Below, piece after piece: positions 42,495-53,100 of a DNA stretch of 64,000 nucleotides. Below the pieces are notes generated by a model that worked only from the letters and a program-made list of their open reading frames with translations, was not told the DNA's origin and searched no databases. Made by a program: the position numbers and the translations under genes. Source of the stretch: Cristatella mucedo (lineage: Eukaryota; Bryozoa; Phylactolaemata; Cristatellidae). Location of the stretch: positions 2,857,001 through 2,921,000 of the forward strand of contig WPIO01000031.1 in assembly GCA_009760855.2 (NCBI GenBank), written 5' to 3'. Position 1 is the first letter of the stretch, and each line of letters begins with the position of its first letter.

Positions 42495-43618
42495 TTATTG
42501 CTCTTCAGAAAGTGGTTGAAGAGACGGAGGCTGCGTTGTGTAGGTCAACAATTCGTCTGGAATTTTACCTTTAGCTGCTGCTCGTATGGCCTTCTCCAAG
42601 CTGAGGAGATGCCTGCAGATCAAAAAAGGGCAATGGCATTGCCGCTGAGTCATCGAATTAGAGACCACGGAACTTTTTGGAGCTATGAAGTAGGTAATCC
42701 TCAGAGCTGAAGCCGTAGTTAAAGCGAGTAGGTTCACTCACACGTCGTCCTTTGCCGCAGCAGGCAATGAATGCTAAGAGGGCCGAGGAGTTGCGGTCGG
42801 AGGGGGGGGGCTAGATGCCCCGCACACTTAAGGTTAAGGTCGGTCCGATTGGGCGAGACTTCTGCCCCACTCGATGCGACAATTGTCGGCTTCTCGTAGT
42901 AATGCGTCGGCAGCGTCTATGTGTCCTCGAAAAAAGAGCGTTCGAACACTGCAGCCGCAAGAAAGCTGTGCCATTCCTCTAGCACGTGACCTGAACGACC
43001 ATTCTCGCATTACGTTTGACACCTTTGAGAGCTCATGTTACGTTTCTGCCTCTGAAAAAGACTCGCTCTGCTCACTGAGCGGTCATGAAAGGAAAGAAAA
43101 AGAGTGACACTTCCTCCCTCCATTTTGCCTTCTATGCGGACTTACCTGCACTGTATGTAGGCACTGCTCTTCAGTTTGAGTAATACTAAGCGACTGCTGA
43201 GCATTAGACGTTCGGTTTTTTCTAGTTTATTGCTCAGTAAAAGTCTTTTGATTGTAATACAAGTTTCGTTGAAGGTGTAGCGTCAAAATAAATCGTTTGC
43301 AATTGGGCATTGTTGAACGTTGTGGCGACAAATTTTATTTTCACGGTGCATATCTTTGCGAGCGAAATCGTTGACATATGGATAACTTTTCACCTCAAGC
43401 TAAATCCTGACGTAAATAGATGTATCCCCCAAATGCAGAAGGTACGTCACAGTCGCACTTTTCGAAATAGTGCAGGTCCTTAGGTACGTTATAATCGCAC
43501 TTCTAGAAATTTAGTTATTAATCTGCACTCTGAGGAGTTTTGGCATTCACTTACAGGTAGCTTCTGTAGCCTTGAAGGTTGACTAAGATAAAATCTTTAT
43601 CTAAGTAAGATAAAAGAA
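42495..43618 (-). CDS. 3' end of an unrecognised minus-strand gene, three exons
   Basis: Exons in transcript order are 43555-43618, 42871-42948 and 42495-42612 (stop TAA 42495-42497). The first has an acceptor CTCTGCAG and a strong donor CCT|GTAAGTG; the second has CGGCTGCAG and a weaker donor CGA|GTGGGG; the third has TTTTTTGATCTGCAG. Both junctions are phase 2 and stay open. The protein reads LLSYLDKDFILVNLQGYRSY, then LVRTLFFRGHIDAADALLRE, ADNCRIEHLLSLEKAIRAAA, and KGKIPDELLTYTTQPPSLQP to the end SEEQ. It looks helical, with an amphipathic A..ALLREA pattern loosely like DM14-type helical repeats, but I cannot assign a family. Entry to the first listed exon is phase 1; earlier exons above 43.6 kb were not settled. 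Confidence 0.5.
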
Positions 43619-43859
43619 CTGCAGAGAATATTGACACGCGGCTATCGTCTAATAGAAAGACGAACCCGCACCCGAAAGAAGCTTCTGAAATCTTCAATGG
43701 AGCTGTCACTTGCTGGCATTTTACAGTTGCACTAGCGACATTCAACATTAAAACACAAAGTGGAACAAGTGCATCCTCTGTATCGACAAGAGATCTTTGT
43801 TGATTATCAATTTATCAATCTTTTCTCGTCCTCTTTTCTGTCACTGCCATCGTCTCTGC

Positions 43860-45385
43860 CCGCTCAGCTCTTTACCCGTTTACTTTTCTTAGCGCCGTTC
43901 CTCTATGATAAGGTACGTCTGAAAATTACGCAGAAAAGAAGGGCAGCCAGCGTAGTGACCGTGCGCTGCTGAGATGTAGCGTCTCTGGCTCGGTCTCAGC
44001 ACTAGGCATGCCGCCCAGTGCTGGCACGGTCAGCAGTTGCCCCCCCCCGCCCCCGCCGCCGCCGCCGGCACTTAGGCCATGTCTGCTAGTGCGCTCTTAT
44101 CCAGCTCGGCGCACTAATATGACTAACTCCTGGAAAAAGTTCCGCGTACATGAAACTAGGTAGAATGTAACTTAAGGGAGCGCATTAGTTGGTACTTCAC
44201 GATCTGATGATCGAGCGCTCGAGGGAATGCAGGTGTCGCCGACTTGGCTTGTGTCAGACTATGCCAGCTACCTGGAAGCTTCCGAGTGCAAGAAAGAGGA
44301 TTCTACCTAAATTAAGATGGAAGCCTTTCGGTAAGAGATCTTTCACTTTCTTGCTTATGTACCGATGACCAGGCCTTTACCGTTAACTTCTTTGCTTCAA
44401 TCGGCTTTGACAACAAGCATGCCTTCTGACGGGAGTCGTTTTGGCATGTTAAATTCAACAAGGCACCCAAAGCGATCCTGGAGATAAGGAAGAGCTAATC
44501 GAGCCATCGGAGCTAATGGAGACTGCGGAATACAAACAACTTCAGTCGTCAAGGTTTATTCACCGCATGCACTACAGAGCTCAGCAGGAATACAAAGTTG
44601 TTGACATATTTATACAAGTGAGACGCTAGCGAGTGAGGATCAAGCAAACGTCGGAGCATAGCACGTCGAGCCCATGAATGCGTGCTATTTTGAATTACTC
44701 CCTTTGGCCAAAGCGCTGTAAGCTTGTATGCTGAAGAACCTGATCAGTATTGCGAGGCACCTAAACTATCTAACATGAATCTTGATGAGCGACGTGAGAG
44801 GCGAACCAGCTGCTCAATTAGCGGATAATTATCAATAGTTCCTGCAATGCTACTATAAAAAAGGGCAGCGAGGTCGCTGTCTACTTTTTCTAGACAAGAA
44901 AGTATAGGTAGATAAAACCGTAAAATAATTAAGGCATGACTTGTCATCCCTAGCTCAGATTTAATTTCCTTGCACAAGGAAAACTTATGTGCCCTCTCAG
45001 TACGGGAAGTCAAGGGGAAAAGAGATGGTGGCAGTTCGTGCCGTGTGCTAGAGGGATGGCATAGGCTGCGTGCTGCTGAGGTGTCCTGGTGTTATTTTGC
45101 AAGGAGTAAGACAGTTTTATGTAGAGCACACACTAATCCTCAATATATCGTTGAGAATCAGTCAATCCACGACGGTAGCTTGAGCCATGGCAGCTGTTTA
45201 AGGAACGTCTATCTGAAAACTCTGCTGCGAGGGGCAAACATCTCTCGCGCCTCCAGAAAAAGGAACGCCACAAATGGCAAGCACCTGCAGAGAGCCTGAT
45301 CAGCCAAATTTGCCAGCAGCCAAGCGTTTCCGCTTTCCCCCAAATCACACGCAGCAGGCCGTGAGCCGTGGCTAGAAACTGCTCA
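43860..45385. other. Stretch without a defended gene
   Basis: It may hold upstream exons of the 42.5-43.6 kb gene. A possible exon near 43877-43918 (minus) has splice-like edges but the wrong exit phase. A C-rich run lies at 44041-44068. The 89-codon minus frame at 44744-45013 has no known domain. Confidence 0.4.
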
Positions 45386-45775
45386 GAGGAACTCCTCAAA
45401 TTCTTTGTAGACCAAGCTTTCGGTTGTTATGCTCCCAAAGCAAGCTACTCGCTACCGACTAGGCTAGTAATACCTCCTGAGTTGACACAATTTAAAAAGA
45501 AGCTATGCATACACATGCCCTTGTATGATTTGGTCTATATACACGAACTGTTTTTTTTTTTACTTATGCATCCTGACACTGCCCATATTAGTATTAATAG
45601 AAAGCGTACGCTTCTTTGCCAGCATATGCAAAGGGTTTGCCAGAATATGCAAAGGGTTTTCCTAGGTTTACCTTTAGTTTTTATAGAGGCTATGCAAATG
45701 TGTTTTCCTTATTATTATTATTTGGGATTTTTCTCTTGGGTCAGACATTTTTTTAACTTGACTTGGAATAAAAAA
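45370..45775 (+). mobile_element. LINE family A fragment, decayed
   Basis: The frame contains FGCYAPKASYSLPTRLV and ELTQFKKKLCIHMPLY, a diverged version of the family A C-terminus. A 21 bp unit ending ATATGCAAAGGGTTT is tandemly repeated at 45616-45659. Confidence 0.55.
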
Positions 45776-45879
45776 TAGTACCCATAAACATAAGGAGCAA
45801 GTTGTCGTCCTAGGAGCTTGTTGCATCAGCACAATTCTTACAAGAGAGATTGGATCAAGTGGCTTCGATTCAGGCAAAA

Positions 45880-46160
45880 ACAATAACAATAGTATTAATG
45901 ATAATCCATTTGATATAGTGCCATCAAATAACTCTGATCTCTTTCTAGGAACTTTACATTTGCTGCAAAGGAAGCCCGATAAAATGGTTAGCGATAGAAT
46001 GAGCTCAACAAACAAAAATAACACGGTTGGGGTGACATGCAGAGGGTCAGCATGCAAGCATGGTTAGTGGCAGCATGCACAATGTCAGCGGGCACTAACA
46101 CGTAAAGGTCAAATCACGCGGACCCACTAAATGCTGCGATAAATAGATCAATAACCTTTA
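45880..46160 (-). mobile_element. LINE family A 3' end
   Basis: The minus strand reads CACTAAATG..TGACCCTCTGCATGTCACC, TTTGCAGCAAATGTAAAGTT and CCTAGAAAGAGATCAGAGTT and ends in decayed ATT repeats. It aligns with the 3' untranslated region of the 21 and 29 kb copies. Confidence 0.7.
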
Positions 46161-46839
46161 AGCCGAAGTCGATCTGAGCCACCTCAGGCAATCTGCGTGG
46201 CAAATGTGGCTGCCAGAAACTCATAGCTCCGTACGTGACTTACAGGAAATATTTGGAGCTGATGCTCTTAGAAGACAATCGGTGACATACATATTTATGG
46301 CCAATTGTCTTTCTGCACGCCAGGTAATGGTGTCTTAGGCTTGAAATGTATGAATTCTCTATCCCATAACTGTGACTAGTCAGGTCATGAAAAGGTAATA
46401 GGCAAATTTAAAAGGCCAAGGGTAGCTTCATTGCGCGTCTTCTCTTTGAATGAGACCCGTTGCTAAATATCTTGTTTTATTAATGAGCCCACGTGGCTGT
46501 GATACGGCCTCGCTTATTCTCCAGCCAAAAGTGTCTCGTCAAAAAGCTTTGCTATCAATTTGAAATATCAATGCTCACATGTTGCTACTACCTTGGCATT
46601 CGTTTTACTAAGGTTTCCTTATAGTGCGACGTTACGGAGTTTGAGCATCACTACCCGAGCATTGCATTGCAACGTCTCGAGAGTAATAAGCAAAGTAAAT
46701 TGTTCAGCCTCATTCGCGGGCCCAAAAAATGCATCGCGCCCCGACCCTCCGGTCTGGAATCGAATGCATGTTTGAAGCACACTTAGTGGTGCCGTCTGGA
46801 CCTACTCTGTTATGGCAATCTTCAATTTCCCATGAAAAA

Positions 46840-46920
46840 ATTATCGCCAGCGCAGAATTCGAACCCGGGATCTCGCGACTTATAATCCAGGACGTGTACC
46901 CATGAGACGGAGAGACGGTG
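46840..46920 (-). mobile_element. tRNA-like SINE head
   Basis: The minus strand has CTCCGTCTCATGGGTACACG and a B box GCGAGATCCCGGGTTCGAATTC. It may be a SINE head or a decayed tRNA pseudogene. Confidence 0.45.
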
Positions 46921-47084
46921 CCAGTTGAAGGCGTTATCTGCTTGCAGTTAGACAAGCAGAGAGTTCAGCGTTTCAGCGCGTTTATCGCGACAGTAGCTCT
47001 GATGCGCCCAATGCTAGCATCTGCACGGTTAGTCACGAGCGGCGGTGGCGGTGTAGGTGCTCGCGCAAGGCTCGAAACTTTGCA

Positions 47085-47180
47085 AGACGACGGTCGACAA
47101 GCGAGGTCGTGGACTCGAGCCCCGTGGAACTTGCGAAGCGCCTGAATAGAGATCAAGTTCTCCTAAGGCGCTATGCGAAC
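47085..47180 (+). mobile_element. SINE/LINE tail fragment
   Basis: GTCGTGGACTCGAGCCCCGT (B-box-like) is followed by GCGAAGCGCCTGAATAGAGA, TCAAGTTCTCCTAAGGCGCT and ATGCGAACGAAT. It lies just upstream of the receptor-like gene. Confidence 0.6.
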
Positions 47181-47254
47181 GAATTGTGTAATTTTACAAA
47201 CTGTGAGCCGAAGCCGGCGCTCAATGCAGCTGCAGCTTCTCATTCGCCTGTCAG

Positions 47255-50119
47255 GTGCTTGAAGGAAGCAGCCGCAAGATGTCGACCGAAGCGTCTGCTC
47301 TGGCAGGTGCTTCGCAGCGTGGAGCCACCGACGCCGACGCCGACGCCGCCTACGCGGCACCGGACAGCCCCGCCGCAGCAGTCGTAGCGCGCCGCGACGG
47401 CCAGCCGGAGCACGCCGGCGGCGATCGCGAGCGCCAGCACAGCCTGGAGAGGCTGGGCGACGAGATGGTTAAGAACCGAGAGCAGATCGTCGAGCACCTG
47501 GAGAAACTGTCGCGGCAACTCTCTCACGGCCGAGAGAGGACCGAGGACATCTTGAACAGGGTTGCACTCACTCAGATGAACCTAACGGAGGCCTTAGCCA
47601 GCCACGAAGTCCTCGCTCACGGCCCAAAGAAGCCGCTCGTGGTCATGGTCAGAGGTTAGCTCTCTGCGTCCGGCATCCGCGGCCGCAGCGGTGCGGCGGC
47701 GGCGGCGGCGGCGAGCACCGCGCGCTAAAGTGCTCTCGCTTGGCCGTCGAGCCAATTTCATGGGGTTCGCTAGTCTGAGGACGGGCGAGATTTTTTAGCG
47801 ACTAGCTGGCTACTACGCTGTTCCGAGCGCGGACTCCTCCGATCCGCGCCCAGCACTACCAGCGGCGGACACTCTCTACGCTTGCACATGAGAGTTTGCT
47901 TGCCTCGAGACAGCTCAAGCTGCAAAACCTCGCTTGTCAGCTCTGCTCTGCAGTGTTGCCAGCCTTAGGTGACACAAGGTCCTCTCCGTTTGTGCTTCGG
48001 CGAGAGCACAGCTGCATGCTTTCTGCGCCAGCAAAAGACCCAAATTGCCGAGAGTCAGCATGTCGGCCGCTCGTTAGTGACGTTCTATGCACCAGAGGCG
48101 TCGCTTTTAAAAGAGGCCCGCATGAGCAAGTTGAAATGTCTGGCGCTCGGTATGTAAGTGCAAGCGCACTGTGTGTGAAGAAGACCTGGAGAAAAGTGCT
48201 AGTGCATAGTGTCCAAGCGCCCACGACGGTCCGCTCAGCAGTGCTTAACTGGCTGCGTCTAACGATGCATGGACTGTCAGACGTACATACTGGTCTTGAG
48301 AGGGTTTTACTTGAACGAGCTCAAACCTCTAGTTAATGCCGTGCTATTTTGTTACAGATCGAATTACAGACAGTCCTTTACACGTACACTTGCTTAAGGA
48401 CATGGAACGCCAAGGAACAGTGGACGGTAAGTGAGACTGGGCGACGGCTCGCATAGACGGAAATTGCGCCGGTCATGCGTGGTTCAGATGAGCGATAAAT
48501 CTGCAAGCATCTGCTGCTTTATCTAGGCCCGACTTTGCCCGCTGCGCGAAGGAGTACACAAGTGGTCTAATATAAGTGCAGCAACGTCGAACCTACGCAG
48601 GTCCGCATCGGATCTTTCGTAAGAAAATATGCTTGCTAGTTATACAAATGCACGATGCGAATCGGCGCTGAATATTGCTTACAAAAGTCAAGTTTGAAAT
48701 CAACTTGGAGCAGAACAGGCGTTCTGCACTCGCAGCGGTGGAATCGTCCTAGTGAATCTAGCTACTAAAGCCCTCTTGGGCTGCGCGAAGCGAGACCGAC
48801 GTCAGAGAGCAGCTGCAGCTCGACCGTGCAACTTATAGAGCACCATGGCGATGACGATCGCGATGAAAATGCCGCTGATGATGGTTGAAATAGGAAACAA
48901 GCTACCTGCTGTATAATTCACGTACATTCTATCCAATGCGAATGAGGATGCGAATACTCTATAAATGAGCCTTGAGCAATAGCGTCGTCGAAATCCTTAC
49001 AATCCCGCGCACATCTCTGTGTGTCTTAAGGTGTCACAGAACGTTCACTGCGCGCTATGCACGAACCACTTGCAATCTTCTGTGCCGACTCCGGCGTCCA
49101 ATCTGACTTCTGGCATGCACGAGATCGAGTATTGGAGTATAATTCCGAGCTGCCGTACTCTCTGCGACTGCACGGCTGGCTGCCTTAGCTAGAGCGAGAG
49201 CTTCCCAGCAAATATAGAAGCTGTTCTGCGGCTAGATACATCACGCAGCGGCCAGTCAATCCTTCGACGTAGCGAAGAGACGTGTGATGATGCCATCATT
49301 GGTGAAGACTCGTTGGATGCTGCATTAGCGTTTCCATTCCGACCTCTTCCCAACTAAGTCTTCGCGTATGCCGGCCCAACCAAGTCTTAACGTGTGCACG
49401 CTCTCCCACCGCAGCTTAGCACTCGGAGCTCGTAGAGTTCGGAGCGGAACCGCAGCTTAGCGTTTCCGCTCCAAACTCAGCCTAACCCCGTCTTCGCGGG
49501 TGCACGTTCTGTCGCAGTGGTGCCGGTAACCGTAGGCATCTCTCGGACGGGTGGCCGTTCGCCAATGCTGTGCAAACGCATCCAAGAAGATCGTGTACAG
49601 CCAAGCTTTATCAGCGAGCTCTCTACGTTAGCGTCCTCACTACTTTAGCGTACTCGCTACTCAAGCGTATTTGCTACGCGAGTGTGCTCGCTACTTTGGT
49701 GTAGTCGCTGCATCAGCATACTACTCACTGTGTTAGCCTACTCGCTTTATTAGCGAACTCGCTGCGGGTTAGCGTACGCGCACGCTGTCGAGCGATCGGC
49801 GAATCGCCGGCGCGGGCTTGACGCCCGGCGCTGTCGCGTGCAGATGAGAACATCGAGAGCTTGGAGAAGGACATTGGGCAGCTGCGCGACGAGCTCGTGC
49901 AGGGAGTCGTGCACGATGCCGTGTCGAGGAGAAAGCTCGCCGCCGCCGCGCGAAAGCTGCACGAATCGTCGGTCGAGATGAAGCAGCAGCAGCAGCAGGC
50001 AGCCGCAGCCGGAGCAGCCGAGCTCGAGGACGCTTTGCAGCGCACCGCATCGGCGGCTTGGGGCCTCGCGGCTGGCGGTCGAGGAGCCGAGAGCGCTGCG
50101 GCGGCTGTGGCGGCCGAAG
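47255..50119 (+). other. N-terminal coiled-coil region (exons 1-3) of the receptor-like gene
   Basis: Residues 1-54 are rich in Ala, Asp and Gln. Then SLERLGDEMVKNREQIVEHL and EKLSRQLSHGRERTEDIL give a heptad-like helix with one NLT glycosylation sequon. Exon 2 (22 whole codons: ITDSPLHVHLLKDMERQG) and exon 3 (ENIESLEKDIGQLRDELVQG, a Gln5 run from CAG, and an Ala-rich end) continue it. All three junctions are phase 1. ATG 47279 has an A at -3. However, CATTCGCCTGTCAG at 47241-47254 looks like an acceptor and the frame stays open to it, so exon 1 may be internal and a signal peptide may lie upstream. Confidence 0.65.
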
Positions 50120-53100
50120 GTTAGAAGCGTGCCACTTCGATTGCCTTCCCAGCGGCGGCAGCAGCAGCAGCAGCGGCAGCAGCGGCGGCAGCAGCGGAGC
50201 GGCGGCTCGCCGCGGCCCTGCCAGCCACTCCCCAAGGCAAGCAGCGGCGACTGTGCACGCGGCGCCGCGGCGGCTGCCAACGACGACGCGATGCGGCTCC
50301 GCGCCAGCAGGAGTTCGAGCTGCTGCTGCGGCGGCGGCGGCCTCAGGCGGGCTCGACGCCGCCAGGCGTCAGGTATCGTCGGCGTGGACGGATTGGTCGC
50401 CCTGGTCCAAATGCTACGGCGACTGCTCGGCAGTCGGCATCGCTCAGCGCTACCGCGTTTGCCTGCGGAGCGGCAACCAGGACAAGTGTCCCGGCGCCGG
50501 ATGGAACGCCAAGGTCCGCTCGCGCGTGCGCCGCCTCGGAGCGAACGAGAGCGCCCGCGCGCGCTTTCCGAAAAACACGGGGAAGCAGAAGCTCAGACGT
50601 GCATGGCATGTAGCCAAGGCCGTTGGTCGTAGAGGCAGTCTCAAATGTAGTATTCAGATAGAGTTGCCTCTATTTTACACTCGGAGCATCGCTGGGCAGA
50701 TAAGAGTCTCGCAGCTCATCTGCTGCAGCCGGTACTTGATCCGTCGAGGTGCCATGCCTTACAAAATAATTATATTAACATGCTTGATATAACGCCCTCA
50801 GAGAATTCAATCTCTTTGTAGGTGCTTTACATTTGTTGCCAAGGAAACACGATCGGATGGTTAGTGGTAGAATGCTCGATAAACAACAAGAATAATATGG
50901 TGAGGGTTGACTTGTGAAGGGTCAGCAAGCAAGTGTGGTTACTGGCACCATGCACAGTGTCAGCTCGTATAAGCACATTAAGGACGAACCGCAGGGACCC
51001 ACTAAACGCTGCCATACAAATGTGGGTTTAAAATTTTTTTTTTAAATGTAGTCAAATGAGGCATGTTGTGTCGTAAGTCAGGAGTGAGTTATGAGCTTTG
51101 GGAGCATACGAACTAAAGGCACGGTCTCCAAGGATTTGAGGTTCGTGTGAGGTATGGGTAAACAGTTAGATTCCGAAAAGCGGGTGATGCGATGCTTAGC
51201 CTGGTGAGGCAGTAGAGCTGATAGGTAGGCTGGAGCCAAAGAATGAAGGGACCCAAATGTGAGTAAAATAAAACTAGAAGTCTACCCGTTGCTTGAATGT
51301 TAACCAGTGCAGGTCGGCGAGAAGCGGAAAGATGTGGCAACTGCGATGCTCACGACAGACAAGCCTAGCTGTAGAGTTTTGCACCAGCTGTAAGGGCCTG
51401 ATATCGCAAGCCGGTAGACCTGCAAACAGCAAGTTACAGAAGTCAAGACATAAATGCATGGACCAACTTAGATCAGGTATACCTGTCTAAAAAAGCCCTC
51501 ATTTTAGCAATATTTACAAAACACGTTATTTGTGTAGCATCGTAGCTTCATCTCTATCCAGGTGCTTTGCATACACCGCAGGACTCGAGTCCACGTATTC
51601 GGCCGTTAAAGTTGAGCACCTTCACCTTGGGTCAGACATAAGGTAATACAACAATCCGATCTTAGGAAATTGAACTTGAAGTCAATGTATCGCATTCTAT
51701 TGACGCCGACTCCTCTTGCTTTATGAGGCACAGCCACTCGGGGTTTATTAGACTCATTCAGTCATAGATATGCGCAGTCGTAATGGTTTTCGTTTTGAGA
51801 GACAGAACAGGTTGAGTGATTCAGAAGCCCCATTTATATAGCAACAGAAGATCTCTAGTGGCTAACGTTTCCGCATGCAGCGGGCAATGAAGCATTACCT
51901 GCCGAGTCAGATGGCTGATTCTCGGTCTTTCAAGGGAACCACATAGGCTCAATATTAATGACTGGGCACTTGCGAGCCGTACCTCGAACGCCACGCTGTT
52001 GTCATAATAGCAGTAAATATTTAATGGTATCATACTAGCTGCTGATAATAATGATGCCAATAATAATAATAGTAATGATACTAGCAATGATAACTATAAA
52101 TTTTAATTATAGTGTCATAATAGCTGCTGATAGTAAGGCATAATGGCTCTCGATTGCTACCGCGGCTGCTAATGCTGACGCAGTCAATGTCATGCTTCCA
52201 TTACATCCAGTAGCTAGTTGAGGTGCTTGGCAAAAGCTAATGCTGTGCAGACTCGCCCAAGGATGAATGCGAATCTAGTCTAGGTATTTCTTTATACTCC
52301 TTTAATAAAATATAAACGTACAGACTATCCTCAGTGAGAGCTAACGGCCATTCTTATTCGATTGATTTGTTTTGACAATTTTCAATGTAAACGTATACAA
52401 ACCGGCGAAAGCCTTTGTGTTTTATTCTCAACTTTTATTAGGCTCATAGTTTAAAGTTCAGGTGAAGTTCAGAATTAAGGCGTCTGCTTTTGATTTAAAA
52501 AAATACCCAGGTGAATTTTTACTGCTCTTTTGTGCAAAGGGTGAGGCAGTGAGTGACCGTGCAGTAATAGAAATTACCAGCTAATCAGGGTGCTGGTTAT
52601 GCTTTAATATACATTGCACACTTTGCCACCGGTCAATTCTTGTACCCTGTAATATTAAAAAAAATGATAACATAGTAATGATGAGATACTGAGATTGGCT
52701 GCACGAATACACACTTTCTAGTAAGTAAAATCTCAAATAGCTATTCAATGAGAAAAACAGTAATGTGCAAGTAATAATGCATACACTTTAATGGTGCCCT
52801 AAGGAGAAAAACTAATCTCCTTTCAGGCACTTTAGGTGTGGTTTTAAGCAAGCGTGTCAATTTGTTAGTGATAAAATGCACAGTGTTCGCTTGCATGCGG
52901 AAATTGAGGACAATTCACATTGAATCAGGAAATGTTCACAGGAGCGGATGTATTGTAAGCTTCTTTTTAAATATCTTCAAATTTGGGAGGGTGTATCGCG
53001 ATGTCAGTCTCGAGTAAGGTTTCGGTCTTGGCCTAAGGATAAGGTGGTAGATCCAGATTGTTAATTCGAATCCTGCAGTGGGTGATTCTTTGTTGACCAT

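Noticed and set aside
43871-43918. Additional upstream exon for the 42.5-43.6 kb gene
   Set aside because: Splice-like edges exist, but the available donors exit in phase 0 or 2 while the next exon needs phase 1.
50129-50632. 167-codon frame overlapping the first TSP1 exon
   Set aside because: A different frame of the same exon; the TSP1 cysteines and tryptophans occur only in the frame I used.
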